A stretch of 64,000 bases of DNA from NCBI GenBank assembly GCA_014904985.1, contig MU129011.1:76537-140536 (forward strand). Reading direction: 5' to 3'. Within the stretch, counting starts at the first letter, position 1; each line of letters starts with the position of its first letter. Below, one piece after another: positions 34,852 through 46,600 of the stretch. Position numbers and translations under genes: made by a program. The notes beneath the pieces are model-generated. The model was not told the origin of the DNA and did no database searches. It saw nothing but the letters and a program-made list of their open reading frames with translations. The stretch comes from Hydnum rufescens UP504. Lineage: Eukaryota > Basidiomycota > Agaricomycetes > Cantharellales > Hydnaceae.

Positions 34852-37800
34852 CTGTCGTAGTACCTGATGGACCGTACGGCCATTCAGTTGAAGACTTGAC
34901 TGCAGTTCACCGTACTAAACTGGGACATGCGTACGTCAAGGTCGAGGAAATACGGTAGGTGCAGGCCATCAATCATGTTCTTCAAATAACACGTAGATTT
35001 CCTTCAAAGAGACATACGTGGTGGCCGATGGGTCCCCCATCGAAAGGTCGTGAAGCCGACCGACCGCTCTCTCTTTATTGCAAGGATCCGTACCATTCAC
35101 GAGGATGATCTTGGTAAGGAAGCTCACGCACAGTTTTGCGGATAATGCCTCATGCTTTGCATCTGCTAGACACCATGTTTTGTGTCGTTGAATTCAAAAA
35201 CGAAATACTTGCAGATACCGTAAGGTACAAATCACACACTTGCCGCACGAAGTTTCATCTGATCTCTCTGTTTGCTTGAGGGATCTTGTGAAAGATATGG
35301 AAAGTCTGGCCGGTTCAACCCCTACCGCTCGAGTGCAGGCACTCTTCCCTTATCTGCCAACGTTCCGGGAACGAGCTACAGAGCTGGAAGCACAGGTTCA
35401 GAGGCAGTCAGTCCCCAACGGGCGTGAACTTGGCAAGTCGGTCCCCTCTCTCGGATCCATGCTACGGCCTGAACGGATGGACAGATGATGAAGCGCTGGC
35501 AGCTAGGAAGCTAGAGTATGAGTACTTTGGCTCCTTCTTAGAGTTCCTGGAGGAAGAATACGTACCATGGTGGGTGGGCGCGGATTCCATCTTCGATTCG
35601 TTGTTTTAGTCACCCGGAACACCATAGGCAGAAAAAATTGGATTCCTTGCACGCTCAGGGAATGATTGTTTTCGAACTCATCTGGGCTTTATTCCAACCT
35701 GGTATGAAAGTCAGGGTTCTGCATGGGCCGTCCGGCGAACACGTAAGCTGCACTCGCCGGAGGTCTTTGCGCTGGTTATGGTGCAATGAGCGGTCATCAT
35801 TCCAATCCAGACTGCAGCACGTATAATTCGCGGCGAGCAAGTCGAGCACCTCAATGAGCGGGTGTCTCGGAATTCCATTCCACAGTGGGCTGCGTTATCC
35901 ATAATCCCCAGATTAGCTGAGTATATCATCCTTTTCATATAGGATTTGGGGGCCCTTCCGCTTGTATGGCGAAACTGTAGATTGGAAGGAGAACAAGTAC
36001 ACCCACACACCGTGGAAATTCGAAATCTCGCGCTTCAAGGTGTGTGTGTAAATGTATGCTGTCTACGGCGCAGATACAAGAGATGCGTGCTTTCGTAGGG
36101 GCCCAGGATGATATCGGCCCTCCCTGCGGTTGAATTGACAGCTGAAGAGATGATCGAGTTTCAAGGTGGCCCGATGACAACCTGAATGCCCTTGGATTCT
36201 TATTGAATTTCATCACCTTAGAGCGAGGTCAACAGTTTGCAATTTTTGCCAAGGAACAGCATGTCGAACGTGCGTGACACTCATTACGCTTGCAGTCTGG
36301 GGTGTTGGTATGATGCGATAATTCCACTCACCCACCACTGCTCACACAGTCCATGGAAAACTTATTAGCGGTTCTACTCGTATCCCAGTGCGTGATCACC
36401 CGTTATGAGCAGGCTGCAGCTTAGTTTTTTTCGACGGAACATGTTCAGGCCCTTGGGCGAGCCGTTATAGACGACATCCCGAAAAATGAGTCGTCGGATA
36501 AGGATGGGTGAGTCGCGAAGTCCAACAGTCTCCAAAGCCAAGGCTCCCCAGGCTAAAGATCTCGATGGCCTTCTTATAGCCCATCGAGGTTCTCTCCTCC
36601 ACCATCTGGACGTAGTACGCCCACCCAGACAGAAAGGACAAGGCCAACACTGGGGTGGCAGCGGCAGAAGATGAATTATACCTGTTGCCGCCCGCCGTCC
36701 CTGGGTTCTCACTTTCCCTCAAGGTGGATTGTTAGCCGAAGTTGGGAGCTTATCTTTCATGCTGATGACCTCCATGTGCCTTAGAAATGGGGTATTATGC
36801 TTGTCAAAGAATTAGATTTCGTTCACTACAGTAAAGAGGCTTGGGATCACCTCGTCATTGACGAGGACACCAAGGTTTGACCCCGTTCGAATTGGGTCCA
36901 TTGTTTTTATGATTCATTCCATCTTTATATTGATGTAGATGTTGATCCGGTCGCTCGTCGAAATCAGAGGGAATAAAGACAAGACTGCACAGTTGGCTTC
37001 TGATTGGATCCAGGGCAAGAGCGAAGGACTGGTCTTCCTCTTACACGGGGACCCAGGTTTGGGCAAGACATTGACGGCAGAGACGTGGGTAGCATCCCAG
37101 TCATCACAACATGAGAACTAATGGTGTCGCGGACAGCGTTGCGGAGACCTTGAAACGACCCCTTTATATGGTGGGCGCCAGCGAGCTTGGCATTAATCCC
37201 CATGAAGTAGAAGAAGGCCTACGCCGAGTTCTAGATGTCAGTGTTTTTTATAACCCCTTGTGCCCCAGTTGACTTTGTCTCATCTCCTAGAGGGCCAGTT
37301 CATGGAACGCGGTGCTTTTGATTGATGAGGCAGACGTGCTTCTGGAAAAGCGTAGCAGCAATGATGTATGTATACCCATTCCGTTCACTCGCCCAGATCA
37401 CTTAATAGGTTATGCTATGTAGCTCGCGCGCAATGCTCTAGTTGCTGCGGCCCTTCGTCTCTTGGAGTACCACACCGGCGTCCTCTTCTTGACGACTAAC
37501 CGGGTGCAGTCTTTCGATCCTGCTAGCTTGTCCCGTATATCAGTTGGTGAGGATACCCTTGAATCGTTGAATTTTCCCATCTGATGTGTCGATAGCCATC
37601 AAATACACGGCGTTGGACCGTAAGCGCCGGTTACACATCTGGCGACAATTTCTCCTCGCGGCCAGGGCTCTCCCGAACACGGAAGAGGTCAGAGCAGCGG
37701 TCACTCAAGAACATTACCTCTCCGACGAAGATGTCCTGGCACTCGCTGAGTATGACCTAAACGGTACCGGTCGTATTGGTTGTTCATAGTGAGTGTTGCT

Positions 37801-38035
37801 AATTTTTTTTCGCTAATAGGCCGGGTTATCAAGAATGTTGTCCGTACTGCTCAAGCTTTGGCACTATCTGCGTATGTTTCATTTTTCTCTCTTCCGGCGG
37901 GTTGTTCACATCTTCCTCGATGCCGACAGTGAGAAACCACTTGGAATGGACCATCTTAATATGGTTATCACTGTGACAGAGAAGTTCCTCAAGGAGATAT
38001 CTGAACACAGTTTAAAAGAAGGGACCGGAAGATAG
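34852..38035 (+). CDS. AAA+ ATPase with an N-terminal DUF7025-like region
   Basis: The N-terminal half is read in pieces: SDLSVCLRDLVKDMESLAGS near 35260, ARKLEYEYFGSFLEFLEEEY near 35503-35562, then after an intron SLHAQGMIVFELIWALFQPG near 35643. This resembles the DUF7025 region of fungal AAA proteins. The ATPase follows: LVEIRGNKDKTAQLASDW near 36955, Walker A HGDPGLGKT near 37047, Walker B LLIDEADVLL near 37318, a sensor LFLTTNRVQSFDP near 37484-37522, and a C-terminal lid to the stop at 38033-38035. Introns of about 50-60 nt separate most pieces. The start is not fixed, and I could not join every exon cleanly between 35000-35220 and 36230-36760, so partial decay is possible. The substrate is unknown. 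Confidence 0.6.
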
Positions 38036-38420
38036 TGATCTGTTGCATATAATATTTGTTGGGAAGCCCCAGAGCAAGAGACACAGAAAAGGAAATAAGC
38101 CGGAGAGATGCGGAATTAGTGGTTATCTCCGGCGTTGAGTTGTAGGGACAGTGCTGCCGTGTAATCGCCGTTCTTCTTCTCCCTCTCTCGCCTCGCGCTC
38201 AAGTGAAGTGCAGCGCCCTGAGAGACGATACAGAGGAGACATAGTGAGGGAGTGCAGAAACAACCCAAGAAAGTCGGTTTTGCAGGAAGGCAAGGCTAGG
38301 CTCTAAAAAGGCAAATGATCATTTCTGTCGCCCTTTTTTTGTACAAAAAAAAGGAGGAAGGAAGCGTCTGTGCTGAACTACCAACCTGTTCGTCCGCAAT
38401 GGATATTTGCAGGAGAGACC

Positions 38421-41400
38421 ATGAACTCGCAACCACAGTGGCTGCAGGAGCAGTTACAGTTGCACGGTGTCGTGCGTTTTCATTTCCCACCAGGAAGTCA
38501 TTGCCAGCTCACACCGAACTCGCAAACCAGAACGGCCAGGAAGCTAGTGCTTGGTTCCAAGATCAGCAAGCTCCGCGGCAGCCAACAACCAATGGATTTG
38601 AGCAACACACAACCCAACCACAGTTCACTGTTGAGAACGGCTTCGACCACCAACAACAGCCCCAGTACATTCCACAATACCACGCCCCTGGACCGCAGCA
38701 GCACCAGCTCACACAACCCCAGGCCCCACCGACTCGGACGCACTTGAATTTACATCACTCGTACGATGCCCCCACTACCTATGCGATGCAGGACGTCAAT
38801 AATAACCCATCCGGTAAGCACCTGCGAGCATTTCCACCGTCCTCTCTCTCAGGTTTGGTAGGCCACACACCCGCCGGAGCACTGTCAACAGCTTCGTTTT
38901 ATGCACAATACCCTGCCACCTCTGGGTCATATGCTTATCAAGCACCCGCCTATTCCCCTTCACCACCCGTTGATCACCAGCGCAATCACTACCAACCTCA
39001 ACCAACGTACCTGACCACTTACTCTTCCCTGAACGGCGCCACCTCGACATCCTCAATACCGCCAAGTACTGATTCTCACAGTCAGATTACAATTGAGTAC
39101 GTTGGAGTGTCCCACCTAAAATTTTGTGTGTTTATCCCTTCTTTTTGCGCAGTCCTGCGCTGGTCTCGATATCGCCTACCGTCACCAAGCAATATCCACC
39201 AGCACAATCCTCTCTCCAACCGCATCCTACTTATGCTACGACGATTTCACCCTCATCTTTGCACGCCGCAATCCCCCCTGCTCACCAGCAACAGTACTAC
39301 TCGACACCCGCCCCAATTACACCCCAGCTTCCCCCTGCTGCCCAACCGCCACCGCAACAGACCCAACTCGGATCAACACCGAATCCAGTTCCAACACCAG
39401 CTCCCTCTCGGAGGAATCAGGAAGCCACTGTCCGAGAACTCCTTTCTGCACGTTCCCTAGAAAAGTCGCCCGCTGTGGCGGCTTCTTCACTGATCAAGAT
39501 TCTAGCACAAATCGGTATCAGCGAGACTGCTCCCGCCCTCCGAAAGGAGATTCTCAATAGTATGCGTGATAATGCCGGCAAGGAATTCTTTGAATCTTGG
39601 GCGAAGAATCCTGATGGCATGGAAACGTTTCGTGTGTGGCTCAAAGCGGCATCGACCAGAAAAGATGCTTCCGGGAGGCGAGAAGTCGAGGAGACCCTCA
39701 TGCCGCTGCTTAATGTGAGTGCGTACGTGGGATGTGCGGAGTGGAAATATTTATCGGTGTGGGGGATCTAGGTAATTGATAGGTTGCCTCTCGGACTAGA
39801 AGAACTTCGAACATCAAGAATAGGTAAAGTCATCAAGACCATCGTGTCGGATCCTCCTAGCGGTGGTAAGTCTTTGTTCCTCTCTTTACTCTTTTCTGTG
39901 ACGGGCAACGCAATACCTTGCGAGAGATCCTCGGTGAATTCCAAGCGAGAGCCACGTGCCTTGTTTTGCATCCTGGTTGCCGCTTAGCTATATGGGAAGC
40001 GCCCGCCAGATTCTGGGGACCAGTATTTCCCTCTCACTGTCACCTTTCGAAAGATCCCATACCTTCTTGCAAATATCTTTTAAAAAAACACCGATAAACA
40101 ATGTATCCTGACTGGGTTGCCTCCCCTTATTCATGTTATTGAATGCACCAGCTGCGAAGGACATGGCCTCAGTCCTCACTCAAAAATGGACCAACCTCAT
40201 AGCGCAGCAGAAAAAAGTGGACGAAGGTGATCTCCGCGCGTTGCCGTGCTTCCAAAGCTTTCTCATTGACGATATTGTGCCCTCAGATTCGTCAACCCCT
40301 TCGAGCACTGCTGATCTCAAAGGGAAAAAGCGCAAGGCGCCTGAACTACCACTTTCCAAGGTGCCGCCTGCCAAAAAGCCGGCTCCCAGTACAAGCGGGT
40401 CGGCTGCCACTGGGAGCTCCTCTTCTGTTGCCACAGTTAAAAAGGAAAGTATTAAGGCCGAGCCAGTGACGACTAAAGCTGCGAAGTCGGATAGTTCATT
40501 TTTTTCTACACCAAAGAAAAAGGTGCTCCCAAGTTTCAAGAAGGTCCCGGTTGGTTCGAATGTCAAGAAGGAGGATGTAGCCTCCGTATCTCAGCCATTG
40601 AATTTCAATCCGTATCAGGAGGCGCTGAAAGACCTGGCGATAAAGGCACCCAGCACTGCCACGCCCCCGACGCAAACTCCCACACCAACGCCGGCGGTCG
40701 GTGAAAGAGCAAATTCATCGGGGTTAATCGATGTAGTGGGAAATACAGGGACTTCGTCACTGTCTGTGGATGTGAATATGAAGCACAAGAAGAGCGTCAC
40801 ATTTGCCCGGAAGGGCAGCTTGAGATGATCAAATGGATATCACGGGCTGATTATCCAGACGATAAGCCGGAGGTACGTCAATATGACATGTGTGCTTTTG
40901 GCTTGAGTCGTTCCAAAACCATGTTCATTACTGTAGAATTCCTATTCGCTAAATGATTTAAAGGCATTGGATCGAGACGAAGGTCGTGCACTGCACCATC
41001 ATGTATTCCAAGAAGTGATGGATTGGACCGAACTGCTCTGTACGTCCACAGACAAATGAAAATCGGCGTATTCATTAACCTCTGCGTCAGTAATCGAATT
41101 CCCTCTAGATCCCGACTTTCCTGTTCTGGAACCCCGAGGAGGGGAAAGCGTGGAGGCAGGCGTACAAGAGGAACGGGAAAAGAATACCCTTATCGCCTCC
41201 TATATGTCGCCAAGTCGCATTCCTGACACTGCAAGCGACCTGCATCCCGGAATCGGGGACACAAATCCCGACGATCCACCGACTGTCATGATGCTTCCTG
41301 GAGCTGAAGTCAGCGGACTCAACGCAGAAGATCTTCCTCCGTCTACTCTAAGCGACCTGCTGGCACAGATCGCTGCGCCTAGCGTAGCCAGTGGTCAAGG

Positions 41401-42011
41401 CACTGCGCCGGCTTCGGCGACCTTCGACGCCTGGGGTCAACAGCCACAGCCGCCGCAGGCTTCAACATCGACATCAGTTTCGCTGTTGCAGCAATTTGGG
41501 TTGAGCGGTATGACGTCTGTCGATTTCTCCAACTTACTTAGCACGGTGTCCCCCGAAACTATTGGATTAATGCAACAGCAACCATCACATCCGTTCAATA
41601 GTGGTTTCTCATCACAACCGCAAGGCTTTGGTGGAGGTGATCAGGCATATTGGAGCGACCCATCTGGGGGAGCTAGTCAACCCTCGTGGGGAGGGACCAG
41701 TGAGGGATGGAACGACAATCATAATGGAAACGGCGGCAGTGGCAATTTCGGGAGAGGTCGCGGACGTGGACGAGGGTTCGGTGGTGGCCGGGGTCGTGGC
41801 GGTGGATTCGATAGACCTAAGAAACTATGCAATTTCTTCGCCAAAGGATAGTGAGTGGAGCACATTTGAACCCGCTTCGGGGGGTCTTGGTACATCTTTC
41901 ATAGGGCAGTCCATTGACTTTTTCTTTCTCATTGTCCCTAGCTGTCGATTTGGCGAAGCCTGTGACTTTTGGCACGATCCCAGTCTTGCTCATTTGCAGC
42001 AGAAATCATAA
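38421..42011 (+). CDS. PNUTS-like PP1 regulatory subunit (TFIIS-N domain, RVxF motif, CCCH finger)
   Basis: Model: exons 38421-38452, 38494-38813, 38853-39096, 39153-39714, 39772-39865, 40152-40872, 40937-41039, 41091-41850 and 41942-42011, with consistent GT-AG phases apart from one frameshift. A Gln/Pro-rich N-terminus leads to a TFIIS N-terminal fold (TVRELLSARSLEKSP to AAKDMASVLTQKW, about 39430-40190). A PP1-binding KSVTF motif is at 40793-40807. A Gly/Arg-rich stretch and a CCCH finger, LCNFFAKGYCRFGEACDFWH, close the protein. This layout matches PNUTS, which holds PP1 in the cleavage/termination machinery and acts on RNA polymerase II. Directly after KSVTFA the frame must shift by one base at CCC (40806-40808) to continue as GQLEMIKWI. 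The 39-nt intron at 38814 keeps the frame open and might be coding. Confidence 0.78.
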
Positions 42012-43610
42012 CACTTGTGCTCTCTTTGGGTTGGTTTCGGACAGGACTTTCATTCGACCTAATCTTCGTCTCAACCCTGCATCATTTTTTGTCCCTCAAC
42101 CATAATTCTTATTCCCCTTTTGTATTGAGTTCACCCTCTGCGCCGTTTCTGAAGCTTTAAGTACGCAGTCTGTTGGCGATGATGCTACATAGTCTCATTT
42201 GATAGATGCCATACATACAAATGTTGAAGAAATGGGGTTGCTTCAGTCTTGTAAAATTGAATATAGTAATGGTTATGGGCCCATGATGTGGCATGCTTCG
42301 CTCGTTGGGGAGTTGGCTGCTCACGCTGGCACTAGTTCTAATTGTTCCCACCGCGTTTGGTACCACACAAATGGCTTCTCTGGAACCACATTATGACGGG
42401 GTATGGAGCTTACAATCTCACCCTCAGTGACAGTGGCCCCACATCCAACTTGAGAAGATTTATAGAGAATATCTCCAATAGTCGTGATCTGCTATTTCTC
42501 ATGAAGCATGAATGATTCGTATCGCACCCCAGATCCATACGCTCATTACGTAACTCCGGAATAGTTCCTCTATCTAGGGAAGAATCCACTTAGGCAGAAT
42601 GTGACCAGCCTCTATAGTCCAGAGGCTGGTGAGAATCTGCCTAGTTCCTCTCAGAGGCTCGATCTCACTAAGTCGTCAAAGCCGTGCACAGAAGTGACGA
42701 GAGATAACCGCAGCCGACCTGATTCCCTCACCGCTACTCCTGGAAATTCACCTTTGCGTCCAAGCCAGGTCCACCTTTAGTGTGCCATCATGGAGAGTAG
42801 TCCTCTAATCTTGGGTATTGACATCGAGCCCATGACAATGATAAAAGCGGAGAGGCGGCACAACGCGCACACGTTGGAAGACCAAAGAACGTATATACAT
42901 CACTACGTAAGCTATGTACTCCTTCGTTCTAACAGACAAGTCACCACGTCATACCTCCCGCCACGCCGATCCCAATTATTATCGGGATCAATAAACCAAG
43001 CGTTTTCGATCGACACGATCGTCGCAATCGACTGGGATCCTAGTGCAAGCTCTGTTAACCGCGTTTGGCCCCAGCATCTGCATTCTGGCGCCAAGGCTCC
43101 GTATCTTGCTATCTCCATGCCAGATGTCCAGCTCTGCCCCGAATTGGTTAGTGATTGTACGGCTCTTTGAATAACCACAATGAGGCTGTAACTATCGACT
43201 ATTCTCTTCTTGGACGTCGTAATCGACCCAGCGCCTTAGACGCACGTCCCCTGGCCCTTCGGTCCTGCCGACTTCATTAAGGGCTTCCAAAAATGTTCGA
43301 GCAGGATTCTGCGCCCTAAGGGAGAAATCGAGAATTGATGCGCATATCTCCGGTACTAATGTGCTAGACTTGGACATCGGGCCGTCGTCGGCGTCTATCA
43401 AGATTCCTTAGAGATGTCAGGATAGACCCCCACCGAAAGCAAAGTGTGGAAGTCTATCGCTCCCTGAAATATACTTCATGTTGTAGAGCAACAATCCCAA
43501 GACCAAGGGTTGCAGTACTCAGCATGGATAAATTATTCTATATAGCGTGCGATTAACATCATTCAAATCTTGGGCGCTTGAGACCCTGTTTAATCTTCTC
43601 ATTCCTAGCG
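42012..43610. other. Convergent intergenic region between PNUTS-like gene and UTP20
   Basis: Both neighbours end here, so 3' untranslated regions are expected. A minus-strand frame at 43401-43192 (MSKSSTLVPEICASILDFSL and onward) has coding-like composition but no partner exon or known family. Frames at 42790-43170 on both strands overlap and are unassigned. Confidence 0.4.
42591..42642. terminator. Hairpin in the convergent intergenic region
   Basis: The arms 42591-42613 and 42620-42642 (AGACCAGCCTCT-like core ACCAGCCTCT/AGAGGCTGGT, extended by AGGCAG/CTGCCT) pair with four mismatches around a 6-base loop. It may be an RNA hairpin near the 3' ends of the converging genes or a tiny foldback repeat. 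Its function is unknown. Confidence 0.3.
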
Positions 43611-46600
43611 TCAATCAGTGAGCTGCCTGGAGTATCGAATTTAGAACAAAAAAGCAGAAACTAAACTCACGTGAACTCCTGATTCTTCCGCTTCCTACTG
43701 CCTTTCTTCGCGATATTGCGTTGCGTTTTACGACGCGCTGCCTGAACAGGATCACTCGTGGCCTAAATTTACGAACATTACTGTTGCCCTATATATTAAC
43801 GCAAGGCACGAATAGCCTACTTGTATGGCTCTTGCAGATTTTCGCTCCCGACGGACAGATAAGACGCGTTGACGGATTTTATTGTACGTAGCTGAAAACT
43901 TGGTTGGGCCCATCTTCTCTTGCACAAGAGTTTGAAGTTCTTGAGCCAGAGTCTTTAGTTCATCTAATATGCGGCAAATGACTCAGTGCTCAGTGCTTGG
44001 GTCGGCATTAGAGGGGACCCGTCTTACCCATTCGGACATCGCGAATCGTGTCATCCTCTAAGATTCGATACACCGGTGAGAGAATATGGGTCAAAAAGCT
44101 CTCCACATCGTCGGATGACATGTGATTGGTCATGGCAGCGAACCATCGGAAGATAGACAAGATATGATACACCCATGACTCCTTGAGCCATAATGAGTCA
44201 GCTAGTGCGAACAACGAAGAAGGAAGGAAAAGGGACGACCTCTGTTGATGTTCGATTCCGGCGAGCAATATGTGCAGAGCGAGCTTGATATGAGAGTTTC
44301 GAAAAGAGCCAAGGAGAGTGGGTTCCCCCCCGCCTCGTTGTCATAGTTCTTTCTGGCGGTAGTAAGATAAACTTCATCTCCCTCTTCATCCGATTCCTCC
44401 ATAAGTTGTGTAGGGGTCGACTGGAGCCGAGACCAGGTATGGAAGCACTTTCCTACGTAGAAAAGGTTTTTGACAAGTTGAAGGCTGAGAGTATCGTCGA
44501 GATTTGGGCTGCGCAACTGAGTGCAAAGCTTTCTCGCGACGTCCATAAAGCCATCCCGTGAAAGAGGGTGAGATGCAGGAAGGACAGGAGACGGGGGTCC
44601 AATAGGGAATGCATTGAAGAGAAACCCAATGAGCCTCGAGGATGCAAGCCGCACCCACGTGTGAGGAAATAGAGTGTGTGCACTGATGCAGTCCCACCGA
44701 ATTCGACCTGGCACACGGACAAAATCACTACTTATCCGTACAATTTTCAATAAAGACGACAGGCTCTGGTAGGGCAGCTGCCATTCGATCTCGGGTGTAT
44801 CAACATTCTCCACATCGTCATCAGGAAGCTCGAGGCCACGCAATATCGCAGCGCTGGTCTCCAGTATGCCGTTGAGAACATTAATGATAAAAGCCATATG
44901 TGCTGGTGCGTCGGCAGCTAGAACATCGACCAAGAGGCCGTATACTTGAGCGACCGTCCGCAGCAGCGACGATTGGGATTTTTGACAAGCCCAGGTTCGA
45001 AGATGATCCATCACAATTTCCCGATGGTGCTTGTCTAAACGGATGAAGAGGGCCTTGATGAGCTCTCCAGCCATTGCTCGACATTTCGCTGAATCGTCAT
45101 TAGCGATCACCATGAAGAGAGCAACGAAGAACAAATCGGAATATTCATAGACAAGTTTGGATTCGAACTTGGAAAATATCGCGCTGAGAAGCTCCATGAC
45201 CGATTGTCGACCACTCTCAAAGACGTAGGACAGGTTCTTGGCAAGAAAAGTCATCTGAGTCCGGAGACGGCCCTTTCCTTGCGGGTAGTCAAGGAGGAAT
45301 TGGAGGTAAATCCCTCTACAGAGCTCCTGGACTTGAGTCGATTGGTTAGTGACGATAATTTCCGCGACTTTGTCCATAATATCGTAGATCTCCGGCACTA
45401 CAAACTTGCGAGAGACAATGGCTCGTAAGAGAGCGAATAGGGCTACTTGTCGATCCTTCTCCTCGAGGTCCGGGGCTAGTACTTCAAGTAAATAAGTCAA
45501 ATCGTTGGCTTGGACGCTTGCCTCGGGACAGTCCCGAATAATAATTGCCAGTGATTTAAACGCATTCTGTACCACGTCGGATTCGGTAGTGCCTGCTTGC
45601 CTTATGATTGCCAATATCTGACGCTGATAGACAGGGAGAGATTTCGATATTGAGCTGACCGGACATCGCACTATGGCTGCGGCAGCACGAAGCCCTAACA
45701 CCACAACGTGAGCGTCGATTGAATAAAGGGTGTTCCCGATAACGCCGACCATCGGTTCCAATCGTGAAATGACATCGCGATCATTAAAATCAAAGAGACT
45801 GCGTCGAAAGGCCGTCACAAAGAGATCGAGGCCGAAGGCCACGAATTTATGGGAATTATTTGCGTAACAATCTTCGTTGGCGGCATCGGTCCGTTTCATT
45901 TGAACGTCGAAATCGGTCTTTCTCCGTTTGGCAGGCCGTCCGCTCTCTTGTCGAAGGAATTTGGCATTTTGACTCAAAAACGTGTGACAAAGAACCAATA
46001 ATTGGGATGGGGTAAGATGAGCATTGCCGTTCAGACCGCTGGCGACTCGTCGAAGAACATCGTCAACCTTTTGCATCACTTTAACAGCCTCGGTCTCGTG
46101 CATGATCGCTCGAATAGGTGTAAGGAGTCCACTGATTTTGGGTGGCGAGATGTACTTTGCCATGATGGCAAAGGTATCGAGACCACGGGTTGCTGATCCT
46201 CGGACCTCCCGCATCTTAGTGCGGAAGTCCTCAGAATGGACGTCTCTACCCGACAGCCCAAATATTACCTCAGCAGCGATATGCGCCACTCCGTCAACCG
46301 AGTCGTCCAGGTTCCCGAATGCCCCGACGTGTTCTGACGAAGTGATATGGGCCAGTACAGTATAGGTTACGAACGCTAAGACGTGCAGTTGGGGGCCACG
46401 GGCTAGGGCAGCCCGAAGTTCCCTGATGATGGCGGGAAGCATTTGGGCGCCCAGCATAACGGCAATCTTGCACATGGTTTCTCGAACCATATCACGCGTC
46501 TCCTGAGACTTGCTACGTAAGGCCTGACTGAGAACTGTAATGAGCTTCTCGATCTGGGGCATCCGGGTTGACTCGGGTAGGTGCTGGGCTACTCTGACTA

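Noticed and set aside
38315..38420. An upstream start for the PNUTS-like gene, reading straight through into exon 2
   Set aside because: The frame through 38315-38493 has no conserved features, while the ATG at 38421 with a 41-nt GT-AG intron joins exon 2 in phase. The choice remains uncertain.
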